Assembly (NCBI RefSeq): GCF_004785795.1
Contig: NZ_SRRO01000001.1
Span: 124,001-188,000, forward strand
Source: Nocardioides eburneiflavus
Lineage (GTDB): Bacteria; Actinomycetota; Actinomycetes; Propionibacteriales; Nocardioidaceae
DNA length: 64,000 nucleotides
Direction: 5' to 3'
The notes beneath the pieces were generated by a model. That model saw only the letters and a list, made by a program, of their open reading frames with translations, had not been told where the DNA came from and did not search any database. The stretch's first letter is position 1; the number at the start of each line of letters is the position of its first letter. This document shows positions 1 through 8,998 of this stretch, in pieces. Position numbers and translations under genes: made by a program.

Positions 1-1053
1 CTGCTTGTGCAGGTTGCGCGCGGCGTGCCTGGCGAGGCCGAGGGTGAGGTTGTCGAGCCTGCCGGGGTCGAAGGTGTCGCCGTAGTCCTTGCGGCCGCGC
101 TTGGCGATGACGTAGGCGAGGAGCGACCAGAAGCGCACGAAGTGGTCGGGGAAGCTCGCCGGGACCGGGTTCTCGACCTCCTCGACGTGGTGGCCGAGGG
201 ACTCCAGCAGGGCGGCCGTCGCGAGCGTGAGCTCGCGCACCTCCGGGCTGCAGTCGCGGCCGATGCCCCGGGTCACCACGGCGACGCGCAGCCGCGCCCG
301 GCCGGGGCGGGTGATGCCCCCCACCGGCGCGAGCAGCGGGTTGCGCCAGACCTTCTCGGCCTCGCGGTAGAACGCTGCGGTGTCGCGGACGCTGCGGGTC
401 AGCACGCCGTCGGAGACGATGCGCACGGGCATGTCGCGCATGATCCGGTCCTGGGCGAGGCGCCCGCGGGTGGGCTTGAGGCCGACGAGGCCGTTGACGG
501 CCGCCGGGATGCGGATCGAGCCGCCGCCGTCGTTGGCGTGGGCGATCGGCACCGCCCCGGCGGCGACGAGGGCGGCGGACCCCGCTGAGGAGGCGCCGGC
601 GTAGTGGTCGGGGTTCCACGGCGAGCGCACCGGACCGAGGCGTACGTGGTCGGCCGCGCCGGAGAACCCGAACTCGGAGAGCTGGGTCTTGCCCAGCGGG
701 ATCAGCCCGGTGGCGAGGTACATCCGCGCGAAGTCGCCGTCGGCCTGCCGCGGGGTCCCGGTGAACGCGTCGCTGCCGTGCTGGGTGGGCATGCCGGCCA
801 CGTCGACGTTGTCCTTGACGAACGTCGGCACCCCGGCGAACCAGCCGCCGCGCGGGCTCCGCGCCTCCTCGCGAGCCCGGTCGTAGGCGGCGTACGCGAC
901 CGCGCCGAGGGCCGCGTCGACCCGCTCGGTCCGCGCGATCGCGGCCTCGACCACCTCGGGCACCGAGACCTCCCCCGCCCGGAGCGCCGCCACGAGCCCG
1001 GTGGCGTCGAGGTCGGTCAGGGCGTCGTCGGAGAAGGCGTGCACGCGCGTCAT
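1..1053 (-). CDS. amidase signature-family amidase (3' end outside window)
   Basis: Hydrolyses an amide bond; substrate not predictable. The 351 visible codons have no stop, so the C-terminus lies beyond base 1. The Lys / cis-Ser / Ser triad of the family is placed as expected: Lys80 in FVKDNVDVAG, Ser155/156 in GASSAGSAAL, and the nucleophile Ser179 in DGGGSIRIPA. The glycine-rich signature (normally GGSSGGS) reads AGASSAGS here. The start is the ATG at 1051-1053, 8 nt after a TAGGCT box, which suggests a leaderless transcript. It is divergent from the methyltransferase. It could be an amidase of any substrate class (for example 6-aminohexanoate cyclic dimer hydrolase-like or a GatA-like paralogue). 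The family assignment is firm and the substrate is unknown. Confidence 0.9.
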   Translation of the reverse strand, partial: MTRVHAFSDDALTDLDATGLVAALRAGEVSVPEVVEAAIARTERVDAALGAVAYAAYDRAREEARSPRGGWFAGVPTFVKDNVDVAGMPTQHGSDAFTGTPRQADGDFARMYLATGLIPLGKTQLSEFGFSGAADHVRLGPVRSPWNPDHYAGASSAGSAALVAAGAVPIAHANDGGGSIRIPAAVNGLVGLKPTRGRLAQDRIMRDMPVRIVSDGVLTRSVRDTAAFYREAEKVWRNPLLAPVGGITRPGRARLRVAVVTRGIGRDCSPEVRELTLATAALLESLGHHVEEVENPVPASFPDHFVRFWSLLAYVIAKRGRKDYGDTFDPGRLDNLTLGLARHAARNLHKQ

Positions 1054-1061
1054 AGCGGGGC

Positions 1062-1067
1062 AGCCTA
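1062..1067 (-). promoter_or_regulatory. -10 box (TAGGCT) of the amidase gene
   Basis: TAGGCT on the minus strand lies 8 nt upstream of the amidase ATG, the spacing of actinobacterial leaderless promoters. No Shine-Dalgarno sequence is visible. Inferred from motif and position only. Confidence 0.4.
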
Positions 1068-1138
1068 CGGACTGGTCGCGCGCGGCGGCAGGGGTGAAAT
1101 CGGTTGTGGCCCTCGGCCTCGGCCGGCAGCGTGGGGCC

Positions 1139-1870
1139 ATGACGAGCAGTGACGTGTGGGATGCGGAAGCCGCGGCGAGCTATGACGAGAGCTCGGCCTT
1201 CATGTTCGCGCCCGAGGTCCTCGACCCGGCAGTCGACTTCCTCGGGGCGCTCGCCGGCGGCGGCCCGGCCCTCGAGCTGGCGGTGGGCACCGGCCGAGTC
1301 GCGATCCCGCTCGCCGACCGTGGGATGCGCGTCAGCGGCATCGAGCTGTCGCAGCCGATGGCCGACCAGCTGCTCGCCAAGCGGCCGGGCTTCGACGTCG
1401 TGGTGGGCGACATGGCCACGGCCCGGGTGCCGGGCGAGTTCGGCCTCGTCTACGTGGTGTGGAACAGCATCGGCAACCTGCGTACCCAGGCCGAGCAGGT
1501 GGCCTGCTTCGCCAACGCGGCGCGGCACCTCGCGCCGGGCGGCCGCTTCGTCGTCGAGCTCGGGGTGCCCGGGATCCGGCGGTTCCCTCCCGGCCAGAGC
1601 GCGGTGCCGTTCCACGTGGGCCGTCGTCACGTCGGCTTCGACACCTACGACCTGACCACCCAGCAGGGGACGTCCCACCACTACCGCCGCCACGACGACG
1701 GCACGGTGACGTACGGGCAGAGCAACTTCCGCTACATCTGGCCGGCCGAGTGCGACCTGATGGCACAGCTCGCGGGCATGTCCCTCGAGCGACGCGTCGC
1801 CGACTGGCACGGCGCACCCTTCACCAGCGACAGCGACAGCCACGTCTCGGTCTGGCGCAGGCCCGCCTGA
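1139..1870 (+). CDS. class I SAM-dependent methyltransferase
   Basis: A 243-aa soluble protein with the Rossmann-type SAM-binding motif I at about residues 42-55 (ALELAVGTGRVAIPLA). An acidic motif II follows (SGIELSQPMADQL), then the motif around VVGDMATARV. This matches the Methyltransf_25/11 type. The methyl acceptor cannot be deduced and neighbours give no pathway clue. The start is the ATG at 1139. An in-frame upstream extension to 1001 overlaps the divergent amidase gene and has composition typical of a shadow frame, so it was not used. It ends 12 bp before the convergent tag gene. Confidence 0.85.
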   Translation: MTSSDVWDAEAAASYDESSAFMFAPEVLDPAVDFLGALAGGGPALELAVGTGRVAIPLADRGMRVSGIELSQPMADQLLAKRPGFDVVVGDMATARVPGEFGLVYVVWNSIGNLRTQAEQVACFANAARHLAPGGRFVVELGVPGIRRFPPGQSAVPFHVGRRHVGFDTYDLTTQQGTSHHYRRHDDGTVTYGQSNFRYIWPAECDLMAQLAGMSLERRVADWHGAPFTSDSDSHVSVWRRPA

Positions 1871-1882
1871 CGCCGACCCGCG

Positions 1883-2470
1883 TCAGAGGTCGGCACACCC
1901 GCGGCGGTGGCAGTCCTCGAGGTGGTCGTCGACGAGGCCGATGGCCTCCATCAGGGCGTACAGAGTGGTGGGACCGACGTGGGCGAACCCCACCTTCTTG
2001 AGCGCCCTGGACAGCGCGAGCGACTCGGGCGAGGTGGTCGGCACGTCGGCGGTGGTGCGCGGCGCCGGGCCGGGCTCGGGGCGGAAGGACCAGATGAACG
2101 CCTCGAGCCCGCCCTGCTCGCGCAGTGCGACGGTGGCGCGGGCGTTGGCGATCGCGGCGTCGACCTTGCGACGGTTGCGCACGATGCCGGCATCGGCCAT
2201 CAGCCGGTCGACGTCCAGGGGACCGTACGCCGCGACGGCGTCGGCGTCGAAGCCGGCGAACGCGGCACGGAAGTTGTCCCGCTTGAGCAGGATCGTGTGC
2301 CACGACAGGCCCGACTGGAACGCCTCCAGGGTCAGCCGCTCGAGGTGCGCGGACTCACCGGAGACCCGCAGCCCCCACTCGGTGTCGTGGTAGGCGAGGT
2401 TGACCGGGTCGCCGGCACCCCAGGGGCAGCGGGCGACGCCGTCCGGCCCGACGACCGCGGGAGATCCCAT
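1883..2470 (-). CDS. tag: DNA-3-methyladenine glycosylase I
   Basis: Base-excision repair enzyme that removes 3-methyladenine from alkylated DNA. The 195-aa protein has the family's landmarks in order: RCPWG near the N-terminus (zinc-ligand Cys), YHDTEWG (zinc-ligand His and aromatic pocket), FQSGLSWHTILLKR, then IVRNRRKVDAAIANA. The C-terminal DDHLEDC supplies the second His/Cys pair of the HhH-family zinc snap. The start is the ATG at 2468-2470, just 5 bp after the stop of the pirin gene, so the two probably share a transcript. The reading frame continues upstream without a stop but only as a shadow of pirin. Family assignment is certain from the motif set. Confidence 0.95.
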   Translation of the reverse strand: MGSPAVVGPDGVARCPWGAGDPVNLAYHDTEWGLRVSGESAHLERLTLEAFQSGLSWHTILLKRDNFRAAFAGFDADAVAAYGPLDVDRLMADAGIVRNRRKVDAAIANARATVALREQGGLEAFIWSFRPEPGPAPRTTADVPTTSPESLALSRALKKVGFAHVGPTTLYALMEAIGLVDDHLEDCHRRGCADL

Positions 2471-2475
2471 GCCGG

Positions 2476-3393
2476 TCAGTGCCGGAGCTTGAGCCGGACG
2501 TTGGGCATCTCGGGGGCGGGGATCGAGTCCATGTCGATGTCGACCACCCCGAACCGCCCGTCGACCTGCCGGCCGCCACGGATCTGCTCCTGCCACTCCT
2601 CGCGGAAGCCGACGATCTCCTCGTGGGTGCGGCCGATGAAGTTCCACCACATCACGATCGGCTCGCCGAAGGGCGGCCCGCCGAGCACCAGCAGCCGGGC
2701 CTCCTCGTGGGCGGTGACGGTGAGCGTACGAGCGCCCGGGGCGGAGTAGGCGAGGTCGCTGGGCTTGAGCTCGGTGCCGTCGACGTCGACCACGCCGACG
2801 TCGAGCAGCACGCCGTGCTCGAACGACTCGTCCACCTCGATCTCGAGGGCCTTGCCGGTCGCGAGCATCACCTCCGCACCCAGCAGCGGGGTGTGGGTGG
2901 CCACCGGCGACTCGGCGCCCAGGAGAGAGCCGAGGAACACCCGGGCCTCCCACCCGGGACCGCGGACGGCCTGCGGGGCGAAGTGCTCGAAGCCGGGGTC
3001 AGTGTCGCGGGTGCCGTCGGGCAGCGCGATCCAGAGCTGGGCGCCGTGGAGGACGGACGTGCCCTCGGTCGAGACCTCGCTGTGGGAGATGCCGCGCCCG
3101 GAGGTCATCAGGTTGAGCTCGCCGGGCCGCACGACGGCACGATTGCCGGCGGAGTCACGGTGCTCGATCTCGCCCTCGAAGAGCCAGCTGGCGGTCTGCA
3201 GCCCGGTGTGCGGGTGCGGCGCGACCACCATGCCGCCGGTGTGCTCGACCTCGTCGGGGCCGTAGTGGTCGACGAAGCACCACGCGCCGATGAGCGAGCG
3301 GTGGCGTTGCGGGAGCGTGCGGCGTACGCGCATGGCCCGGGGACCCCCCAGCGGGACCTCGCGCGAGGTGAGCACGTCGATCTGCGCGGTCAT
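2476..3393 (-). CDS. pirin family protein (cupin)
   Basis: A 305-aa bicupin with the pirin signature: HPHTGLQT in the N-terminal cupin, then GEIEHRDS and GRGISHSE, which provide the His/His/His/Glu metal site. The C-terminal half contains the pirin_C region (LLVLGGPPFGEPIVMWWNF). Family members are iron-binding and include quercetinases and redox-sensitive regulators; which applies here is unknown. It is first in a probable two-gene unit with tag. The start is the ATG at 3391-3393, preceded by TAGCGT with an 8-nt spacer, so the mRNA may be leaderless. Confidence 0.92.
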   Translation of the reverse strand: MTAQIDVLTSREVPLGGPRAMRVRRTLPQRHRSLIGAWCFVDHYGPDEVEHTGGMVVAPHPHTGLQTASWLFEGEIEHRDSAGNRAVVRPGELNLMTSGRGISHSEVSTEGTSVLHGAQLWIALPDGTRDTDPGFEHFAPQAVRGPGWEARVFLGSLLGAESPVATHTPLLGAEVMLATGKALEIEVDESFEHGVLLDVGVVDVDGTELKPSDLAYSAPGARTLTVTAHEEARLLVLGGPPFGEPIVMWWNFIGRTHEEIVGFREEWQEQIRGGRQVDGRFGVVDIDMDSIPAPEMPNVRLKLRH

Positions 3394-3401
3394 CGTCGCT
3401 C

Positions 3402-3407
3402 ACGCTA
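3402..3407 (-). promoter_or_regulatory. -10 box (TAGCGT) of the pirin-tag unit
   Basis: TAGCGT on the minus strand, 8 nt before the pirin ATG. It fits the TANNNT consensus and the leaderless spacing repeated at several other genes in this window. Confidence 0.4.
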
Positions 3408-3434
3408 CCCAATGGGGTGAACCCGCGGGCCGGG

Positions 3435-5846
3435 TCAGCTCAGGTGGTGCGGCTCGTCGTCGCGGAGCGACCCGGATCCCTGGTCGGACGACCCGTGCCC
3501 GCCGCGGTCCTCCTGCCCGTCCGAGCCCGGCCGGTCGAGCCGCACGACGACCGACTTGTAGACCGGGGTGTTGCTCTTCTCCGCCGTGGAGTCGAGCGGC
3601 ACGAGCGCGTTGGCCTCGGGGTAGTAGGCGGCGACGCAGCCGCGCGGCTGGTCGTAGGGGACGACGCGGAACGACCGGGCCGTCCGCTCGACGCCGTCCT
3701 TCCACTCGCTGACCAGGTCGATGACGTCGCCGTCGGCGAACCCGAGGTCGCGCAGGTCGTCGGGGTTGACGAAGACGACCCGCCGGCCGCCCTTGACCCC
3801 GCGATAGCGGTCGTCGAGGCCGTAGATGGTGGTGTTGAACTGGTCGTGCGAGCGCATCGTCTGCAGCAGGAACCGCCCGCGTGGCACGTCGAGGACCTCG
3901 AGCGGGGTCGTGGTGATGACCGCCTTGCCGCTGGGGGTCTCGAAGACCCGGTTGTCGCGGGGCGGGTGGGGCAGTACGAAGCCGCCGGGCTCGTGCACCT
4001 TCTCGTCGTACGCCGCGCAGCCGGGGACCACGCGTGCGATCCGCCGGCGGATCTCGCCGTAGTCGGCGCGGAAGGCCGCCCACGGGACGGGCGAGTCCTC
4101 GCCGAGGGTGGCGAGGGCCAGCGAGCAGACGATGTCGACCTCGGACTTCAGGTGCTCCGACGCGGGCTCGAGGGGGCCGTGGGAGGCGTGGACCGCGGAC
4201 ATGGAGTCCTCGACCGTCACTCGCTGCACCTGCCCGCCGGTCAGGTCCTTCTCGCTGCGCCCGAGGGCGGGGAGGATCAGCGCCTCGCCGCCGTGCACGA
4301 CGTGCGACCGATTGAGCTTGGTCGACACGTGCACCGTGAGGGCGGCGTTGCGCATGGCGGCCTCGGTGGCCTCGGTGTCGGGAGCGGCGCCGACGAAGTT
4401 GCCGCCCATGCCGAAGAACACCCGGACCCTGCCGTCGCGGAGCGCCTGGATCGAGCCGACGGTGTCGAGGCCGTGCTCGCGCGGCGGCTCGAAGCCGAAC
4501 TCGTCGCGGATCGCGTCGAGGAAGTGGTCGGGCAGCCGCTCCCAGATGCCCATCGTGCGGTCGCCCTGCACGTTGGAGTGACCGCGCACCGGGCACACGC
4601 CGGCGCCGGGCCTGCCGATGTTGCCTTGGAGCAGCGCGACGTTGACGATCTCCTTGATCGTCCCGACCGCGTTGTGGTGCTGGGTGATGCCCATCGCCCA
4701 GCACGTGATCGTGGCCGGCGAGTCGGCGAACATCCGGGCCGCCTCGGTCACCTGCTCGCGCGACAGACCGGTGGAGGCCTCGACCTTCGCCCAGTCGAGG
4801 TCGGCGACGTGGGCGACGTACGCCTCGTAGCCGGTGGTGTAGCGCTCGAGGAAGTCGCGGTCGACGGCGTCCCACTCGACCAGCAGCGAGCCGATCGCCT
4901 GGAAGAGCGCCAGGTCGCCGTTGAGCCGGATCGGCAGGTGCAGGTCCGCGAGTGCGGTACCGACCGTGAGCCCCTTGGCGTGCTGCGGGTTCTTGAAGCG
5001 GACCAGGCCCGCCTCCTTGAGCGGGTTGACCGCGACGATCCGCGCCCCGCGGGACTTGGCCTCCTCGAGCGCCGACAGCATCCGCGGGTGGTTGGTGCCG
5101 GGGTTCTGCCCGACCACGACGATGAGCTTGGCCTGGTGGATGTCCTCGAGGCTGACCGAGCCCTTGCCGATGCCGATGGTGTCGACGAGCGCCGACCCGG
5201 ACGACTCGTGGCACATGTTCGAGCAGTCGGGCAGGTTGTTGGTGCCGAAGGACCGCACGAACAGCTGGTAGGCGAACGCTGCCTCGTTGGAGGTCTTGCC
5301 CGAGGTGTAGAACGTCGCCTGGTCGGGGTGGTCGAGGCGGTTCAGATGACCGGCGACCGTGGCGAACGCGTCGTCCCACGAGATCGGCGTGTAGTGGGTC
5401 GCGCCCGGACGCAGCACCATCGGCTCGGTGAGACGGCCCTGCTTGCCCAGCCAGAACTCGGTGCGCCCGGCGAGGTCGGCGACCGAGTGCGTGGCGAAGA
5501 ACTCCCGGTCGAGCAGCTCCTTGGTCGCCTCCTCGGCGACGGCCTTGGCGCCGTTCTCGCAGAACTCGGCCGCGTGCCGGTGGCCCGGCGCCGGGTCCGG
5601 CCAGGCGCAGCCCTGGCAGTCGAACCCGTCGACCTGGTTGAGCCTGGTCAGCGTCGAGGCGGTGCGGCGCACCCCCATCTGGCCGATGGCGCGTCGCATC
5701 GCGACCGCGACCGCCGTCGCTCCCGCGGCCGCGTGGGCGGTGGACTCGACCTCCACCTCCGTCTCGTCGATGTCGTCGGTGGGCACCTGCCGGGACTCGT
5801 TGCGGAGCCGGGCGGGCACGTCTCGCAGCTGGGAGAGGAAGGTCAC
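3435..5846 (-). CDS. FdhF/YdeP-type molybdopterin oxidoreductase
   Basis: An 803-aa protein of the formate-dehydrogenase alpha-like (YdeP, TIGR01701-type) group, a cytoplasmic molybdenum enzyme with bis-MGD cofactor. Seen in sequence: the YdeP hallmark GFDCQGCAWPDP followed by CENGAKA; the molybdopterin domain with ISWDDAF, VVVGQNPGTNHPR and ALLQGNIGRPGAGVCPVRGHSNVQG; and a C-terminal molydop-binding domain (LQTMRSHDQFNTTIYG). NMCHESSG carries Cys where E. coli FdhF has selenocysteine before the conserved His. The start is GTG at 5846; the nearby ATG is out of frame and stops at once. No accessory fdhD or electron-transfer subunit is adjacent, so donor and acceptor are unknown. YdeP homologues are linked to acid resistance, but function here is uncertain. 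Confidence 0.9.
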   Translation of the reverse strand: MTFLSQLRDVPARLRNESRQVPTDDIDETEVEVESTAHAAAGATAVAVAMRRAIGQMGVRRTASTLTRLNQVDGFDCQGCAWPDPAPGHRHAAEFCENGAKAVAEEATKELLDREFFATHSVADLAGRTEFWLGKQGRLTEPMVLRPGATHYTPISWDDAFATVAGHLNRLDHPDQATFYTSGKTSNEAAFAYQLFVRSFGTNNLPDCSNMCHESSGSALVDTIGIGKGSVSLEDIHQAKLIVVVGQNPGTNHPRMLSALEEAKSRGARIVAVNPLKEAGLVRFKNPQHAKGLTVGTALADLHLPIRLNGDLALFQAIGSLLVEWDAVDRDFLERYTTGYEAYVAHVADLDWAKVEASTGLSREQVTEAARMFADSPATITCWAMGITQHHNAVGTIKEIVNVALLQGNIGRPGAGVCPVRGHSNVQGDRTMGIWERLPDHFLDAIRDEFGFEPPREHGLDTVGSIQALRDGRVRVFFGMGGNFVGAAPDTEATEAAMRNAALTVHVSTKLNRSHVVHGGEALILPALGRSEKDLTGGQVQRVTVEDSMSAVHASHGPLEPASEHLKSEVDIVCSLALATLGEDSPVPWAAFRADYGEIRRRIARVVPGCAAYDEKVHEPGGFVLPHPPRDNRVFETPSGKAVITTTPLEVLDVPRGRFLLQTMRSHDQFNTTIYGLDDRYRGVKGGRRVVFVNPDDLRDLGFADGDVIDLVSEWKDGVERTARSFRVVPYDQPRGCVAAYYPEANALVPLDSTAEKSNTPVYKSVVVRLDRPGSDGQEDRGGHGSSDQGSGSLRDDEPHHLS

Positions 5847-5930
5847 CGCCCCATCCTGCCTCGCCCGTGGTGCTGCGCACACCGCCCGTACGGACCGTGG
5901 GGGCGACCGCAGGAATAGGGGCCGTCGACG

Positions 5931-7043
5931 ATGGCGTTGGTCGCTGACATGGCCTCCCTCTTCGAGCCCCTGTCCCTCGGCGCCGTACGCACGGAGAACC
6001 GCGTCCTCATGGCGCCGCTGACCCGGATGCGTGCGACCGTCCCCGGCGACGTGCCCAACGACCTGATGCGCGAGTACTACGTGCAGCGGGCGAGCGCGGG
6101 GCTGCTCATCTCCGAGGGCACGCAGGTCAGCCCCGAGGGCAAGGGCTACATGGACACCCCCGGCATCCACAGCGACGAGCAGGTCGCGGGCTGGCGGAGG
6201 GTCACCGACGCGGTCCACGAGGCGGGCGGGCTCATCGCCGCGCAGCTGTGGCACGTCGGCCGGGTCTCGCACGAGTCCTTCCACGACGGCGCACTGCCCG
6301 TCTCGGCGAGCGCCGGCCCGTACCGCAACCGCACCACCGTCCGGGGCGAGGACGGGCGGCCGACCCGGGTCGCGTGCCCCGTGCCCCGCCCGCTCGACCT
6401 CGACGAGATCCCGCGCGTGGTCGAGGACTACCGCCGTGCCACGCTCAACGCCCGCGAGGCCGGCTTCGACCTCGTCGAGATCCACGGCGCGCACGGCTAC
6501 CTCCTGCACCAGTTCCTCGCCGCGGACAGCAACCTCCGCGTCGACGCGTACGGCGGGCCGCTGGAGAACCGCGCGCGGCTCATGCTCGAGGTCACCGACG
6601 CGGTGGTCGACGCCTGGTCCGCGGACCGGGTGGCCGTACGGATCTCGCCGATCGGGTCGTTCAACGGCACCGAGGACCCCGAGGGCGCGGAGGCCGGCCT
6701 GTACGTCGCCCGCGAGCTCGGGCGCCGCGGCCTCGCGTTCCTGCACCTGTCCGAGCCCGACTGGGCCGGCGGGCCCGAGCTCGACGACGACTACCGCCGG
6801 GCCCTGCGCGAGGCGCACCCCGGCCCGATCGTGGGCGCCGGCAACTACGACCTCGCCAAGGCCCAGCGACTCCTCGACGCGGGCCTGGTCGACGCCGCCG
6901 CCTTCGGCCGGTCGTTCATCGCCAACCCCGACCTGCCGCGCCGGCTGGCCGAGGGACTGCCCCTCAACCCGCCCCGCCCGGAGTCCTTCTACGGCGGGGA
7001 CGCCGAGGGCTACACCGACTACCCGGAGCACGGCGCGGCCTGA
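5931..7043 (+). CDS. Old Yellow Enzyme family alkene reductase
   Basis: A 370-aa FMN-dependent TIM-barrel reductase that would reduce activated C=C bonds or nitro compounds with NAD(P)H. Landmarks: FEPLSLGAVRTENRVLMAPLTR at the N-terminus (given here as two parts of the FMN/substrate region), the active-site segment EIHGAHGYLLHQF, and YGGPLENRARL. The barrel closes with FGRSFIANPDLPRRL. The start at 5931 has GGGG at 5918-5921; a second ATG at 5949 gives the usual family N-terminus (MASLFEPL) and is a real alternative. It is divergent from the molybdopterin oxidoreductase across 84 bp. Confidence 0.9.
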   Translation: MALVADMASLFEPLSLGAVRTENRVLMAPLTRMRATVPGDVPNDLMREYYVQRASAGLLISEGTQVSPEGKGYMDTPGIHSDEQVAGWRRVTDAVHEAGGLIAAQLWHVGRVSHESFHDGALPVSASAGPYRNRTTVRGEDGRPTRVACPVPRPLDLDEIPRVVEDYRRATLNAREAGFDLVEIHGAHGYLLHQFLAADSNLRVDAYGGPLENRARLMLEVTDAVVDAWSADRVAVRISPIGSFNGTEDPEGAEAGLYVARELGRRGLAFLHLSEPDWAGGPELDDDYRRALREAHPGPIVGAGNYDLAKAQRLLDAGLVDAAAFGRSFIANPDLPRRLAEGLPLNPPRPESFYGGDAEGYTDYPEHGAA

Positions 7044-7117
7044 GGCGTGGGGCGGGGCGGGCGTCCTCGTTATTGCGTCGTCCCGACCGGTCCCGAGCGC
7101 CTAGGCTCCTCGGTGAC

Positions 7118-8998
7118 ATGCAGGACTTCCCACCCCGGACCGCGACGTTCTTCTCGGGTCAAGACGACGCCCCCTCCCCGGACCCCGACACCCGGACCCC
7201 TGCCGCGTTCCTGAGGTGGGTGCTCGGCCAGCAGAAGGCGCTGATCGCGCTGTCCTCGCTCTGCTACGCGCTGTGGTTCCTGCCGATGACCCTCGGCCCG
7301 TGGATCTTCGGTCGCGCCGTCGACGACGGCATCGTGGGCGGCTCGACGGCGGCCCTGCTCGCCTGGGCCGCACTCTTGCTCGGGGTCGTCGTGGTCGGTG
7401 CCGTCTTCGGCATCGTGTCGCACACGCTGGTGGTGCGCACGTGGCTCGTCGGCCTCTACGGCGCGCTCGAGATGGTCACCCGCAAGGTCGTGCAGATGGG
7501 GCACGTGCTGCCCCGCCGCTCGCCGACCGGCGAGGTGCTCAGCGTGGCCTCGAGCGACTCCGACGAGTTCGGCGCGCTCACCGAGATCCTGGCCCGCAGT
7601 GTCGGCCAGCTCGTCTCCTACCTGACCGTCGCCTTCATCGTGCTGACCATGTCGTGGCAGCTCGGCCTGCTCACGCTGGTCGCCGCCCCCGTGCTCGTCG
7701 GCGCCGCGCTGCCGCTGCTCCGGCCGCTGCACCGCCGCCAGCAGCTCGAGCGCTCGCGCACCTCCGATCTCACCTCGCTGGCCACCGACATCGTCGCCGG
7801 CCTGCGGATCCTGCGCGGCATCGGCGGCGAGCAGACCTTCGGCGCCAACTACGACCGCCAGTCGCAGTCGGCGAAGCAGGCCGGCGTCGCAGCCGGCATC
7901 TGGCAGGCCGTCGTCGAGGCGGTCGGCGTGCTGCTCTCCGGCGTCTTCCTCGTCGCGCTGGTCTGGCTGGGCACCCGTCAGGTCGAGGCCGGCACCCTCA
8001 CCGTCGGCCAGCTCATCACGTTCCTCGGCTACGGCCTGTTCATGGTCGGGCCGATCCGTACGTTCTTCGAGTTCGCCCAGAAGGGCGTGCGCTCGATGGT
8101 GAGCGCCCGCAAGGCCATCGCGATCTTCGAGCAGCGGCCGCCGTGGCGCGGCCCGGCGGACCCCGTCGCCCTCGACGGCACCGCCGCCCTCCACGACGCG
8201 GCCAGCGGCCTGACGGTGCAGCCCGGCATCCTCACGGTCGTCGTCAGCGCGGTCCCCGAGCAGAGCTCGGCGCTGGCCGACCGGCTCGGGCGCTACCTGC
8301 CCGCCGACACCGAGCCCGTCCCGGAGGACGGCGAGGACGGCACGCGGGGCCGCGCCGCCCGACGCGCCCGCGCCGAGAAGGCCCGCGAGCGCGCCCGGAT
8401 CGCCGCCCTCGACGAGGAGCGCGCCGGGCGCGACTGGGGCGTCGCCCTCGGCGGCGTCGACCTGGCCCGTGCGGACCTGGCCGACGTACGCCGCCAGGTG
8501 CTGGTCAGCGACACCGGCAGCCAGCTGTTCGCCGGGACCCTCCAGGACGCCATCGACCCGCACGGCCGGCTCAGCCGCGAGCAGGCCGAGCACGCCCTGC
8601 GCGTCGCCAACGCCGAGGACGTCTACGACGCGCTGCCCGAGGGGTGGCAGGGCCAGCTCGACGAGCGAGGCCGCGGACTCTCCGGCGGCCAGCGCCAGCG
8701 GGTGGTCCTCGCCCGGGCGATCGCCGCGGACCCTCCGGTCCTGGTGCTCGTGGAGCCCACCTCGGCCGTCGACGCCCACACCGAGGCCCGGGTCGCCGAG
8801 CGGGTCGCCGAGACCCGCCGGGGCCGCACGACGGTGGTCACGACCGTCTCGCCCCTGTGGCTGCACCACGCCGACCGCGTCGTGCTGCTGCACGACGGCA
8901 CGGTCGTGGCCGAGGGCCGGCACGCCGACCTGCTCGAGGTCGACGACTACCGCCGCGTGGTCGCCCGCGCCCTCGACGAGGAGGAGGCCGCCCGATGA
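7118..8998 (+). CDS. ABC exporter half-transporter, degenerate NBD (Walker A absent)
   Basis: A 626-aa TMD-NBD protein. Six membrane segments span about residues 35-310. The nucleotide-binding half is abnormal. Where Walker A should be there is TVVVSAVPEQSSALADRLG, with no GxxGxGKS/T. A charged Arg/Ala-rich insert follows at about 405-435. The signature LSGGQRQR is intact. Walker B reads VLVLVEPTSAVD, with Val in place of the Asp. This protein therefore cannot bind ATP normally through its own P-loop but can supply an LSGGQ to a partner. The partner is the next gene, which overlaps by ATGA. TAGGCT at 7102-7107 is a plausible -10. Substrate unknown (a multidrug or lipid export role is possible). 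Confidence 0.88.
   Translation: MQDFPPRTATFFSGQDDAPSPDPDTRTPAAFLRWVLGQQKALIALSSLCYALWFLPMTLGPWIFGRAVDDGIVGGSTAALLAWAALLLGVVVVGAVFGIVSHTLVVRTWLVGLYGALEMVTRKVVQMGHVLPRRSPTGEVLSVASSDSDEFGALTEILARSVGQLVSYLTVAFIVLTMSWQLGLLTLVAAPVLVGAALPLLRPLHRRQQLERSRTSDLTSLATDIVAGLRILRGIGGEQTFGANYDRQSQSAKQAGVAAGIWQAVVEAVGVLLSGVFLVALVWLGTRQVEAGTLTVGQLITFLGYGLFMVGPIRTFFEFAQKGVRSMVSARKAIAIFEQRPPWRGPADPVALDGTAALHDAASGLTVQPGILTVVVSAVPEQSSALADRLGRYLPADTEPVPEDGEDGTRGRAARRARAEKARERARIAALDEERAGRDWGVALGGVDLARADLADVRRQVLVSDTGSQLFAGTLQDAIDPHGRLSREQAEHALRVANAEDVYDALPEGWQGQLDERGRGLSGGQRQRVVLARAIAADPPVLVLVEPTSAVDAHTEARVAERVAETRRGRTTVVTTVSPLWLHHADRVVLLHDGTVVAEGRHADLLEVDDYRRVVARALDEEEAAR

Noticed and set aside
1001..1138. N-terminal extension of the methyltransferase frame
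   Set aside because: It runs into the divergent amidase gene and has non-coding composition; the ATG at 1139 gives the expected N-terminus.
3435..5846. Selenocysteine-containing formate dehydrogenase
   Set aside because: The codon at the FdhF Sec position encodes Cys (NMCHES) and no in-frame TGA is present.
3417..5918. 833-codon plus-strand open frame opposite the molybdopterin oxidoreductase
   Set aside because: Low-complexity Val/Asp/Arg/Gly composition typical of antisense frames in very GC-rich DNA; the opposite frame has clear family motifs.
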